Shown here piece by piece: positions 22,181-30,299 of a DNA stretch of 37,674 nucleotides; position 1 is the first letter of the stretch; the number at the start of each line of letters is the position of its first letter. The notes below the pieces were generated by a model, which did no database searches, was not told where the DNA came from, and saw only the letters and a list, made by a program, of their open reading frames with translations. The DNA comes from Clostridia bacterium (GTDB taxonomy: Bacteria > Bacillota > Clostridia > Oscillospirales > CAG-272): NCBI GenBank assembly GCA_017625915.1, contig JAGAJV010000197.1, positions 1 to 37,674 of the forward strand, read 5' to 3'. The position numbers were made by a program, and so were the translations under genes.

Positions 22181-23384
22181 ATTTTAGCCTAACAGTAAAT
22201 GTTGTGCCATTGGTTTCATTGCTGCTTGCAGTTATTTCACCATTTAAGGCAGTTACGATATTTTTAGCAATTGAAAGTCCTAAGCCAAAGCCTCCCTTTG
22301 TTCTTGCACTATCTGAGCGATAAAATCTTTCAAAAATATGTTTTAGCTCCTCTTTAGGTATCACATCACCTTTATTGTTTATATATAGCACAATTGATTT
22401 TTTTACAGTCCTTAAGCCAATTAAAATTTTGGTGTCCTTTGGGGCATACTTGATTGCGTTATCAACTAAAATTCTCAATAGCCTCATATACTCGTTAGAG
22501 TCTGATTCTAAAAAAATATTTTCTGTTATTTCCGTTTCTATCCCTACATTCTTTTCGTAGGCTATTGGCTCAAGCTGTAATGCGATTTTTTCCGTAAGCT
22601 CACTTATATTGGCTTCCTGTAGCTTTAGTGTTGAGGACAAGATTTCACTTTTTGCAAGGTCGAGCATTTGGTTTATTAGCTCACGCATATGCTCGCCCTC
22701 AATTTTTGTGCTATCAAGCCATTTTGACATTTGGTCAATTGTACTGTCGGGATGTGATAGCATAATTTCATTATTAGCCATTATTACTGTAAGCGGCGTT
22801 TTTAAGTCATGGGACGCATCTGCTACAAATCGCTTTTGATTTTTCCAAGCCTCCTCAGCAGGCTTTACGACCACATCTGCCAGCTTACGGCTAATAAAAT
22901 AGAAAATACACATAGCGCTAAGCACGACGGACAAGCCTATAAAGAATATTCCTTGTACCTGCCTATTTATTGTAGATAGCTGAGATATTACAATACAATA
23001 TTCATAATCACCAAAATTTGTTTCTCTTACCTTATGCTTGGCATAAATAACACCGAACGCCTTGCCCTTTTGCTCTTTTAAGCTATTTATTTTCTCGAAA
23101 ATTTCAGGGCGTGGTGTTTCGCATATATTTCCCTGCTTATCAACAAAGGCAATTTCGGTATTTTTAAAATAATTATGCTGCAAGAATACGGGATCCATTA
23201 TCATTTCCTCAGATGAATCTATTTTTATAAATTTATCAAATTTGCCATTCCATACCATATCCTCTGTTCTTTTTATTTCCCGATTATATGTAATTATTGT
23301 CATTGAAAGTACAATAAGCAAAAGCACTATGCCAACGGTTAGCATATTAATTAAGATAAATTTGTTTTTAAGTTTTTTTAACAT
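22179..23384 (-). CDS. Sensor histidine kinase of the second two-component system
   Basis: The product is 401 residues. Membrane helices at about 9-32 and 146-165 flank a 110-residue extracellular sensor. No clear HAMP domain is present: the second helix leads by a short linker (SRKLADVVVKPAEEAWKNQK) to the H box ADASHDLKTPL with His192. The ATP-binding domain has the N box (LVDNAIKYA) and the G2 box (GFGLGLSIA). The usual G1 DxGxG is altered to NNKGDVI, so nucleotide binding may differ from the norm. It lies one base after its response regulator and converges on the other kinase. Confidence 0.92.
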   Translation of the reverse strand: MLKKLKNKFILINMLTVGIVLLLIVLSMTIITYNREIKRTEDMVWNGKFDKFIKIDSSEEMIMDPVFLQHNYFKNTEIAFVDKQGNICETPRPEIFEKINSLKEQKGKAFGVIYAKHKVRETNFGDYEYCIVISQLSTINRQVQGIFFIGLSVVLSAMCIFYFISRKLADVVVKPAEEAWKNQKRFVADASHDLKTPLTVIMANNEIMLSHPDSTIDQMSKWLDSTKIEGEHMRELINQMLDLAKSEILSSTLKLQEANISELTEKIALQLEPIAYEKNVGIETEITENIFLESDSNEYMRLLRILVDNAIKYAPKDTKILIGLRTVKKSIVLYINNKGDVIPKEELKHIFERFYRSDSARTKGGFGLGLSIAKNIVTALNGEITASSNETNGTTFTVRLK

Positions 23385-23385
23385 T

Positions 23386-24066
23386 TTAGTCCCTTTTGGC
23401 TAAGCGATAGCCAAGCTTTTTTATTGAAATTATTTCTGTTTTACAGCCTACAAAATTCAGCTTTTTGCGAAGAAAGGATATATAGGCTTCTACATTGTTA
23501 TCCCCTGCATTAGAATCATATCCCCATATTTTAACTATTATTTCATCCTTTGAGGTTATAATTTCAGGTCTTGATAAAAACAGCTCCAAAAGCCTTGCTT
23601 CCTTGTAAATTAATCTTACTGTTTTTTCTGTTTTAGTGCAGGAAAGCTCCGAGGTGTCGATATTCAATACTATATCGCCATACTCTATGGTATTCAACAC
23701 AATTTCACCGCGACGACGGGATAACATTCTAACTCTAGCAAGAAGCTCCTCGGTGGAAAAGGGCTTTGTCATATAATCGTCAGCTCCTAAATCAAGTCCC
23801 TTAACCTTATCACTAACTGTATCCTTAGCGGTAAGAAGCATAATTGCCGAGCTTACCTTATCCTTTCTTAATTTTGATAATACCTCATAGCCGTCCATAT
23901 ATGGAAGCATTATATCAAGGATTATAACATCATATATTCCACTTTTGGCATAATCATAGCCGTCTCTGCCGTCGTAAACTGTATCTACCATATATTTTTG
24001 CTCGGTAAGTATTTGACACAGCGCCTCGGCAAGTCGCTTTTCGTCCTCTACTATTAAAATTCTCAT
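23386..24066 (-). CDS. OmpR/PhoB-family response regulator of the second system
   Basis: The product is 226 residues. The receiver has EDEKR, phospho-acceptor Asp51 in ILDIMLPYMDG and Lys101 in MTKPFST. The winged helix follows (about 130-224), with IWGYDSNAGDNNVEAYISFL. GAGGTG precedes the ATG. It is divergent from the large carbohydrate-binding-type lipoprotein gene across 128 bases that hold direct repeats fitting an OmpR-type dimer site, so that gene is its likely target. Confidence 0.93.
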   Translation of the reverse strand: MRILIVEDEKRLAEALCQILTEQKYMVDTVYDGRDGYDYAKSGIYDVIILDIMLPYMDGYEVLSKLRKDKVSSAIMLLTAKDTVSDKVKGLDLGADDYMTKPFSTEELLARVRMLSRRRGEIVLNTIEYGDIVLNIDTSELSCTKTEKTVRLIYKEARLLELFLSRPEIITSKDEIIVKIWGYDSNAGDNNVEAYISFLRKKLNFVGCKTEIISIKKLGYRLAKRD

Positions 24067-24083
24067 AAATTCACCTCGGTAAA

Positions 24084-24112
24084 ATTATACATTATTCTAC
24101 ATAAATATTGCA
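24084..24112 (-). promoter_or_regulatory. Promoter of the second two-component system
   Basis: TATAAT (24084-24089, minus strand) is good. The -35 at 17 bases is TGCAAT (24107-24112), only moderate. Confidence 0.5.
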
Positions 24113-24131
24113 ATATAATACTGAAATAATA

Positions 24132-24176
24132 CTTAAAATTAATTTTAAGGATTGTTTAAGTAATAGAGGATAAAAT
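24132..24176 (+). promoter_or_regulatory. Operator repeats and -10 upstream of the lipoprotein gene
   Basis: CTTAAAATTAATTTTAAG (24132-24149) is a perfect 18-base palindrome. Its right end forms an 11-base-spaced direct repeat TTTAAG (24144-24149) and TTTAAG (24155-24160). A -10 TAAAAT follows at 24171-24176, and there is no good -35 at 24148-24153. Direct repeats one helical turn apart in place of the -35 are the classic arrangement for activation by an OmpR-type regulator. Confidence 0.6.
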
Positions 24177-24194
24177 AGTAAACGAGGTGAGAAT

Positions 24195-26312
24195 ATGAAA
24201 AAATATATTTGCTTATTTTTAATTTTATCTATGGTGCTAACGCTTTCTGCTTGTATTCAAGATAATAATTGGGAAACCCCATCTAATCAAAACATCCCTG
24301 TTAGCGATTTAGGTGACGATAATTCCTCCTTTGGTACGGATTTAGAGGATACAGGGGCTTTCGATGGATATTTTGAAAATGAGACACAGGGTGTTGAAAT
24401 TTTATGTATTTCCGGTACTGAGGGTGCATATGGAATTGAGGATAGCACTATTTATTTTACAAGCTTAGGCGAGGATAGCATTTACTCAATTAGCGGTCAA
24501 TTTAAGGGTAATATTGTAATTGATATAGGCAGTGAGCATAAGCTTGACCTTGAAATGACAGGCTTTTCATTAATTTCTGAAAGCATCAACCCTATCACTA
24601 TATTAAGTGGGGATAGGGTGTCCTTAACTGCTAAAAATGGGTGTAAAAATTACATTTACGATAATCGAGAAGCAATTGACGACACAGACGAAGCACTATA
24701 TTCTGGCGCTATATATTCTCTTTGCGACCTTGAAATCTGTGGCAAGGGTGAATTAACCTTAATTTCAAAATATAATAACGGTATTCATACCAAGGACGAT
24801 TTAGAGGTTAAAAATTTAACTCTTACAGTATCCTGTGTTGATAATGCACTAAAGGGTAACGACGGTGTAGCTATTGAAAGTGGTAATTTAACGCTAATTG
24901 CGACACAGGGTGACGGAATTAAGACTACTAACAGCGGTATTTCAGCTAAAGGAAATCAAAAGGGCGCTGTTACAATTTCAGGTGGTACACATACTATTTA
25001 TTCTGCCTGTGATGGCATTGACGCATCATATAATGTTATAATCGACGGAGAGGAAACCAATATACAAATTTACACGGATAAATATTCAAATTATTCCGAG
25101 GAAATTACAGCAGTTAGCGATAATGCTTACTATATCCGTTTTTCCTCTAATAGCTATTCCTACTCGGTTAAGTATTACAATTCTGACGAGGACTATGTGT
25201 GGGTAAATGCAGAATACCATTCTATGGTGTCTGGTGGCAGGAGCAATTATTATTACTATTCTCTACCTAAATTAGATAAATATGAGAAGATGCAATTCTA
25301 TATTTACACAAGTGATATGGAAATGGGGCAGGATACTGATTATTACCTTGCCACAGATTATTTAACACCTAGCGACGCATACGATACCTTTGCACTTACA
25401 AGCTACGGCTATCAATGGGGATATTCTTGGACCAACTACACTACGCAAATACAGGATGGCTTTGGCGGTGGCCTTGGCAGACCAGGCGGTATGGGTGGAA
25501 TGAATGACGGAAACACTGACAAGGGCGACCATTCAACCAAAGGTATAAAGGCTTCAAATGAAATACAAATTTTAAACGGTAATATTTCTATAAAAGCATA
25601 TGATGATGCAATTCACGCAAATGGCGGTACTGTTTTGGAAAATAGCGACACAGGTACGGGAAATGTGACAATTAGTGGCGGTATTTTGGTGCTATACAGT
25701 AACGACGACGGAATACATGCAGACGGAAATTTATTAATACAGAATGGCACAATTAATATATCAAATAGCTATGAGGGGCTTGAGGGCTCTTATGTTACAA
25801 TTGACGGTGGCTTTATATCGGTAATATCAAGGGATGATGGAATTAACGCAACCATTACAAATGGCTCGACAATTGTAATTAATGCAGGCACGCTTTATGT
25901 TTATGCAGGCGGTGATGGCATTGATTCAAATAGCCGTAGCTCATATCAAGGAATTATATTTAACGGTGGTAATACGGTTGTTATTTCCACATCAAGCGGT
26001 AACTCAGCTATTGATACTGAAAGTGGATATTCATACACAGGTGGCAGAGTTATTGCCATTATGCCATCAGGTGGAATGTCCGGCGAGGCAACGCACGCAA
26101 AGGATTTTTCAAGCATAGGTACAAGCAAAAATGCTTCCCTCACAGGTGGTAGCTGCCTTACAATTAAAGCAGATAACGATATTAGCATAACAATAAAAAT
26201 GCCTTGTAGCATTAACGGCAAAATAATTTATCTTGGTAATAATTCCATTTCTGTATTAATTGACAATGAGAGCAATTTAGAATTTGACAGTAATGGCGTT
26301 TATTGGTATTAA
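24195..26312 (+). CDS. Large lipoprotein resembling the Cthe_2159 carbohydrate-binding beta-helix family
   Basis: The product is 705 residues. The signal peptide (MKKYICLFLILSMVLTLSAC) ends in a lipobox with Cys20, so the mature protein is anchored on the outer face of the membrane. The body is built of repeated strands with Asp/Gly turns (NGIHTKDDLEV, GDGIKTTNSG, DDGIHADGN, GDGIDSNSR), the pattern of right-handed beta-helices of the Cthe_2159/DUF4353 family, where acidic turns bind calcium and the fold binds acidic or cellulosic polysaccharide. A Tyr-rich insert (about 310-410) and a Gly/Met-rich segment (GFGGGLGRPGGMGGMNDG) interrupt the helix. GAGGTGAG precedes the ATG. Probably controlled by the divergent two-component system. 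Confidence 0.85.
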   Translation: MKKYICLFLILSMVLTLSACIQDNNWETPSNQNIPVSDLGDDNSSFGTDLEDTGAFDGYFENETQGVEILCISGTEGAYGIEDSTIYFTSLGEDSIYSISGQFKGNIVIDIGSEHKLDLEMTGFSLISESINPITILSGDRVSLTAKNGCKNYIYDNREAIDDTDEALYSGAIYSLCDLEICGKGELTLISKYNNGIHTKDDLEVKNLTLTVSCVDNALKGNDGVAIESGNLTLIATQGDGIKTTNSGISAKGNQKGAVTISGGTHTIYSACDGIDASYNVIIDGEETNIQIYTDKYSNYSEEITAVSDNAYYIRFSSNSYSYSVKYYNSDEDYVWVNAEYHSMVSGGRSNYYYYSLPKLDKYEKMQFYIYTSDMEMGQDTDYYLATDYLTPSDAYDTFALTSYGYQWGYSWTNYTTQIQDGFGGGLGRPGGMGGMNDGNTDKGDHSTKGIKASNEIQILNGNISIKAYDDAIHANGGTVLENSDTGTGNVTISGGILVLYSNDDGIHADGNLLIQNGTINISNSYEGLEGSYVTIDGGFISVISRDDGINATITNGSTIVINAGTLYVYAGGDGIDSNSRSSYQGIIFNGGNTVVISTSSGNSAIDTESGYSYTGGRVIAIMPSGGMSGEATHAKDFSSIGTSKNASLTGGSCLTIKADNDISITIKMPCSINGKIIYLGNNSISVLIDNESNLEFDSNGVYWY

Positions 26313-26315
26313 GTG

Positions 26316-26349
26316 CAAAATCTCTCAGCCAAAAGGCTGAGAGATTTTG
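26316..26349. terminator. Shared bidirectional terminator of the lipoprotein gene and the glycan operon
   Basis: CAAAATCTCTCAGCC (26316-26330) pairs with GGCTGAGAGATTTTG (26335-26349) with an AAAA loop. The GH2 stop codon begins at the next base. Confidence 0.85.
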
Positions 26350-28035
26350 TTATATTTTTAGCTTTTCGGCAATTTCGAGCATTTTTTCCTTATTTAGCTT
26401 TATTTCGTGTCTGTCATAGGTTAAAACTCCGTTTGTTTCGTCCTCTACATCAGATACCTGTGTATAGATTGCGCCACAAAGTCCCTTTTGTATATTTGGT
26501 ACGATTTCGTCATTATAAAGATTTATAACTGCGTTTTCGTACTCCTCCCTATTTTCAAATTTTTTGTAGCCATATGTTTTTTCGTCGTTAAACACATGGT
26601 CCTTTATTTTATATGAATAGCCACCGAACTCTGATAAAACTATAGGTCGCTTTGCTTTTTTTAGCTTTACCGGTTTAAAATAAATGTGTAGGCTTTCTAC
26701 ATCGCTTTCCTTGCGTTTAAACCAGCCCGATGTGGAATCAATAAATCTTGATGAGTCTAATCTCTTTAGCTCCTTATACATTTTATCAGCCTCAAGCTGT
26801 CCCCAGCCCTCATTAAAAATAGTCCAATAACAGATACAGGGATGGTTGTATAGCTGTTTTACGGTCTTTTTCATTCCCTTGATAAATGCTCTTTTTACTC
26901 TTTCCTTATTTCTTCTGAAAAGGTTAGGTAAACGCTTTAAGCCTATTGTTGGCATAGCAGTATCTCTTAAGAACGAATAGCTTCCGTTATTAACCATATC
27001 TTGAAAAACTATCATTCCAAGGCGGTCACATTCATAGTAAAAATACTCGGGCTCAATTTTAATATGCTTTCTTAATGTATTAAAGCCCAGCGCCTTTACT
27101 GCTTGAATATCTCTTGTATAGTTATCAGGAGATGCGGGGGTATATATGCCGTCACTGTAATAGCCTTGGTCTAAAAGCCCGTGGAAGAAATAGGGTTGTC
27201 CGTTTAGGCATAGCCTTTCAATACCGTCAACCTCCTCTATTTCAAGAGTTCTTATGGCAAAGTAGGATTCAACCTCGTCCTCCCCCGCCTTTAAAACAAA
27301 GCGATACAAATATGGGTCCTCGGGCGACCACATTCTTGGGCTTTTAAAGGTAATATGCGCCCGTCCGTCCTTAAATTCGTTTTCTGTTTTGGCATAAGGC
27401 GTTTTTAAAATCAGAACTCCGTCAGGCGCGTCGGCTATAATATCGGCATAGTTGTGTCCTGTTTCAATTCTTAAATTCTTTATGTAATTTTCAGGCACGC
27501 TTTCAAGCCATACGGTTTGCCAAATTCCGCTTATAGGTGTGTACCACATTCCGCCTCTTTTGCGTCTTTGCTTGCCATATGGTAAAACCTTATTTTCAAG
27601 CTCGTCGGTTACCTCTACCTCTAAAAGATTTTTGTCAAGCAGATTATCGGTAATATCAATCGAAAATGAATCGTAGCCTCCCTTATGCTCGCCGATTATC
27701 ATACCGTTAAGTCTTACCCTTGCAATTTGGTCTATTGCACCAAAATGCAAAAGCACTCTATCCTTGATAAAGCCCTTTGGAAGTGTGAATATTTTCCTAT
27801 ATAGAAGTGATGGATATTTGCCCATATCTCTGCCAATTCCTGACAAAATTGACTCTGGCGGATATGGCACAATTATTGTTTCACGGTTTCCGCCGTTTGC
27901 GTAAAAGTCCCACTCTCCATTTAAGGAAAAGAAGGATTTTCTTTTCATTTGTGGGCGAGGGTATGTATCCCAGGGCTGACCTGTAATCTCCTTGCCCTCT
28001 AATGTATATAGCTTGTTAAATTTATTCTTGCTCAT
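26350..28035 (-). CDS. Glycoside hydrolase family 2 (beta-galactosidase/glucuronidase/mannosidase type)
   Basis: The product is 561 residues without a signal peptide, hence cytoplasmic. The jelly-roll N-terminal domain (about 30-175, FFSLNGEWDFYANG) is followed by an immunoglobulin-like domain. The TIM barrel (from about 265) has the acid/base Glu in TIFNEGWGQ and the nucleophile Glu in VLSEFGGY. At 561 residues it is shorter than the 1,000-residue LacZ type and close to the short glucuronidase-like forms. The exact sugar cannot be told. It is last in the glycan operon and its start overlaps the transporter's end by 14 bases. Confidence 0.9.
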   Translation of the reverse strand: MSKNKFNKLYTLEGKEITGQPWDTYPRPQMKRKSFFSLNGEWDFYANGGNRETIIVPYPPESILSGIGRDMGKYPSLLYRKIFTLPKGFIKDRVLLHFGAIDQIARVRLNGMIIGEHKGGYDSFSIDITDNLLDKNLLEVEVTDELENKVLPYGKQRRKRGGMWYTPISGIWQTVWLESVPENYIKNLRIETGHNYADIIADAPDGVLILKTPYAKTENEFKDGRAHITFKSPRMWSPEDPYLYRFVLKAGEDEVESYFAIRTLEIEEVDGIERLCLNGQPYFFHGLLDQGYYSDGIYTPASPDNYTRDIQAVKALGFNTLRKHIKIEPEYFYYECDRLGMIVFQDMVNNGSYSFLRDTAMPTIGLKRLPNLFRRNKERVKRAFIKGMKKTVKQLYNHPCICYWTIFNEGWGQLEADKMYKELKRLDSSRFIDSTSGWFKRKESDVESLHIYFKPVKLKKAKRPIVLSEFGGYSYKIKDHVFNDEKTYGYKKFENREEYENAVINLYNDEIVPNIQKGLCGAIYTQVSDVEDETNGVLTYDRHEIKLNKEKMLEIAEKLKI

Positions 28036-29332
28036 TTTTAATCTCTTTTCCTTTCGCTAAAAGGATAATTCCAGCCACCGCTATAGCTAGCACTATTAGA
28101 ACTACTAGCGAGGCTATAAATATATTTTGGTTTGGTAAAAAGGATTCTGTTCCGTCGTTATTTATGATTATTTCTGCATTTTTTAATACAAGCTTGCCAA
28201 TATACGGACCGATAAGTCCCGGAATTAAAACCTGTCCCACAATTCTTAGTCCTTGGAACATTCCTGCTTTATTTTCAGGTGTTTTATCTCTTATGATTGC
28301 GCCGAATACTGCCATTCCTGAAAGATATCCACACATCATAAGAAGCGAGCCGATAAATACAAGTGCTGTATTAGTAAATATAATTAAAACGATGTAGCCG
28401 AGTGCTAAAAGCGCAAGAGAAGGCACAACGGATTTATTAAAGCCAAATTTATCGTATGCCTTGCCCCAAAAGAATGTAAACACTCCTGCAAGAATAATAG
28501 CAGGCGCCATTATAAACACATAGTTGGACATTTTTAGAGTTTGCTCATAGTAAATAATCAGATATGGCATAAAAATTTGAATTGAAATACCGAAGATTGC
28601 AAAGCAAATCAGGTAAACATAAAGCATTTTATTTTGCTTTATTACCAAGGGACTAAAGCCATAAAAAATATTTTTAAAGTAGCTTTTATTTTCCTCTGCC
28701 TTAATTGTTGGCTCGTCGATTATAAAGAAGCCTAAGATGCCTATTAAAATTACAATTGCGCCAATAATTATGTAAATAGCTGTCCAGCTTGAGCCTTTAT
28801 CAAGGTCAAAGCCCATAAAGCCGCCAAAAACTACAAGTATTGCCATAAGTGGCATCATTGAGTTTATACCCTCGGCGCTGCCTCTGTTTTCGCTTGTGGT
28901 TACATCAGTTAGCCAAGCATTGAAGCAAGCATCATTTGCACTTGAGCCAAAAAAGGTCATAACGCAGTCCATTATAATTACAAATGTAATGCAAATTGCG
29001 CTGACGCTTGCAGCGGTTGGGAAAATAGCTCCAATAATATCCTCGCGAATTAATGCAAAGGAAAGAATTGACACTCCCCAAAGAATATAACCAAGGCACA
29101 TAAATATTTTGCGCTTACCCGCCTTATCGCTAAGAGCGCCTATAAGCAAGGTTGTAACCGTTGCTGATACTGCGCTTGCCATTACCATATTTGAAATATC
29201 GGCAGGAGATGCATTAAACATTTTATAAATAAATACATTAAAGTACATATTCTCAACAACCCAAGCAATTTGCCCAATTAAGCTAAAAATTACAAGTGTT
29301 GTAAAAAATTTTGCTTTTTTAGTTTTTCCCAT
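28022..29332 (-). CDS. MFS sugar transporter
   Basis: The product is 436 residues with about 12 membrane helices in two halves. The motif after helix 2 is GALSDKAGKRK, the usual cytoplasmic loop signature of the major facilitator superfamily. The overall look (MelB/SLC45-like) and the position inside an operon of four hydrolases suggest import of an oligosaccharide or glycoside, driven by a cation gradient. AGGAGGTT precedes the ATG. Its product would feed the cytoplasmic GH29, GH92 and GH2 enzymes. Confidence 0.85.
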   Translation of the reverse strand: MGKTKKAKFFTTLVIFSLIGQIAWVVENMYFNVFIYKMFNASPADISNMVMASAVSATVTTLLIGALSDKAGKRKIFMCLGYILWGVSILSFALIREDIIGAIFPTAASVSAICITFVIIMDCVMTFFGSSANDACFNAWLTDVTTSENRGSAEGINSMMPLMAILVVFGGFMGFDLDKGSSWTAIYIIIGAIVILIGILGFFIIDEPTIKAEENKSYFKNIFYGFSPLVIKQNKMLYVYLICFAIFGISIQIFMPYLIIYYEQTLKMSNYVFIMAPAIILAGVFTFFWGKAYDKFGFNKSVVPSLALLALGYIVLIIFTNTALVFIGSLLMMCGYLSGMAVFGAIIRDKTPENKAGMFQGLRIVGQVLIPGLIGPYIGKLVLKNAEIIINNDGTESFLPNQNIFIASLVVLIVLAIAVAGIILLAKGKEIKNEQE

Positions 29333-29350
29333 ATGTAACCTCCTATTTGG

Positions 29351-30298
29351 TTATTTATTCCACTGTAATTCAAAGTCCTGTAAGGCTTGTAAATATTTTT
29401 CCTTATTTACGGGGTACGCAAGACCGTGTCCTGCGTCCTCGATTGGCACTAGGCTTTTTTTGGCTGTACACTCTTCGTACATTTTTTCGCTCATTGAGTA
29501 TGGGACAAAATCGTCATTTGTGCCGTGGATAAATATAGTTGGTGTTTTGCTATTCTTTACAGCCTCGATAGGTGAATACTCATCAAGGTTGAAGTGACCG
29601 AAGATCTTAGCCCCTAGCTTTACAAATGGATACATAATTTTGGGCGGCAGCTTCATTTCCTTAATGGTTTTCATAATAATTTCACGAGGGGTTGAGTAGC
29701 CACAGTCGGCTAAAATGCAGACTACATTTTTTGGTAGCTCTTTGCCACTTGCCATAAGCACTGTGGCAGCACCCATTGATACGCCTGTTAGGATAATTTT
29801 TGTGTCACTACCAAAGCGCTCGCTTACATATTCAGCCCATTTTATGCAATCTAAATGCTCCTTGATACCAAAGGTGATTGTGTGTCCGTCGCTTTCTCCT
29901 GCGCCTCGTTGGTCAACGATAATTGCGTTTCGCTCAATGGCGAAGCATCTTTCAATGCCACCGCTTAAATCTCGCTCACCATTACCCTTGTAGCCGTGAA
30001 ATAGAATTTCAATAGGCGCGCCCTTTTTGTATTCGTAATATTTGCCAACGAGAGTTAAGCCATCGTGTGATTTGATTTTTAAGTTTTCGGGGTTTAATGC
30101 TCTTGCATCCTTCATCCATTTAATCATATCCTGTCTATATGGCTCGTAAAGCTCTTCTAGCTGAAACTTGTATTCCTCGGGGCTGCATTCCTTGCGTTTT
30201 GGTGAATAAAATGCCATAAAATAGCAAATTAGCGACACAGTAAGTATAATTAATACTATTCCTGCTATTACGCCGAGTGAAACATATAATGCCAGCAT
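29351..30298 (-). CDS. Alpha/beta hydrolase with N-terminal membrane helix
   Basis: The product is 315 residues. One membrane helix (about 4-28) leads to an alpha/beta hydrolase domain. The catalytic triad is visible as Ser in GVSMGAAT, Asp in HGTNDDFVPYS and His in DAGHGLAY. The oxyanion region is HGYKGNGERD. Such enzymes are often esterases, and between glycosidases it could remove acetyl groups from the imported glycan, which is inference. One base separates it from the GH92 gene upstream. Confidence 0.85.
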   Translation of the reverse strand: MLALYVSLGVIAGIVLIILTVSLICYFMAFYSPKRKECSPEEYKFQLEELYEPYRQDMIKWMKDARALNPENLKIKSHDGLTLVGKYYEYKKGAPIEILFHGYKGNGERDLSGGIERCFAIERNAIIVDQRGAGESDGHTITFGIKEHLDCIKWAEYVSERFGSDTKIILTGVSMGAATVLMASGKELPKNVVCILADCGYSTPREIIMKTIKEMKLPPKIMYPFVKLGAKIFGHFNLDEYSPIEAVKNSKTPTIFIHGTNDDFVPYSMSEKMYEECTAKKSLVPIEDAGHGLAYPVNKEKYLQALQDFELQWNK

Positions 30299-30299
30299 T

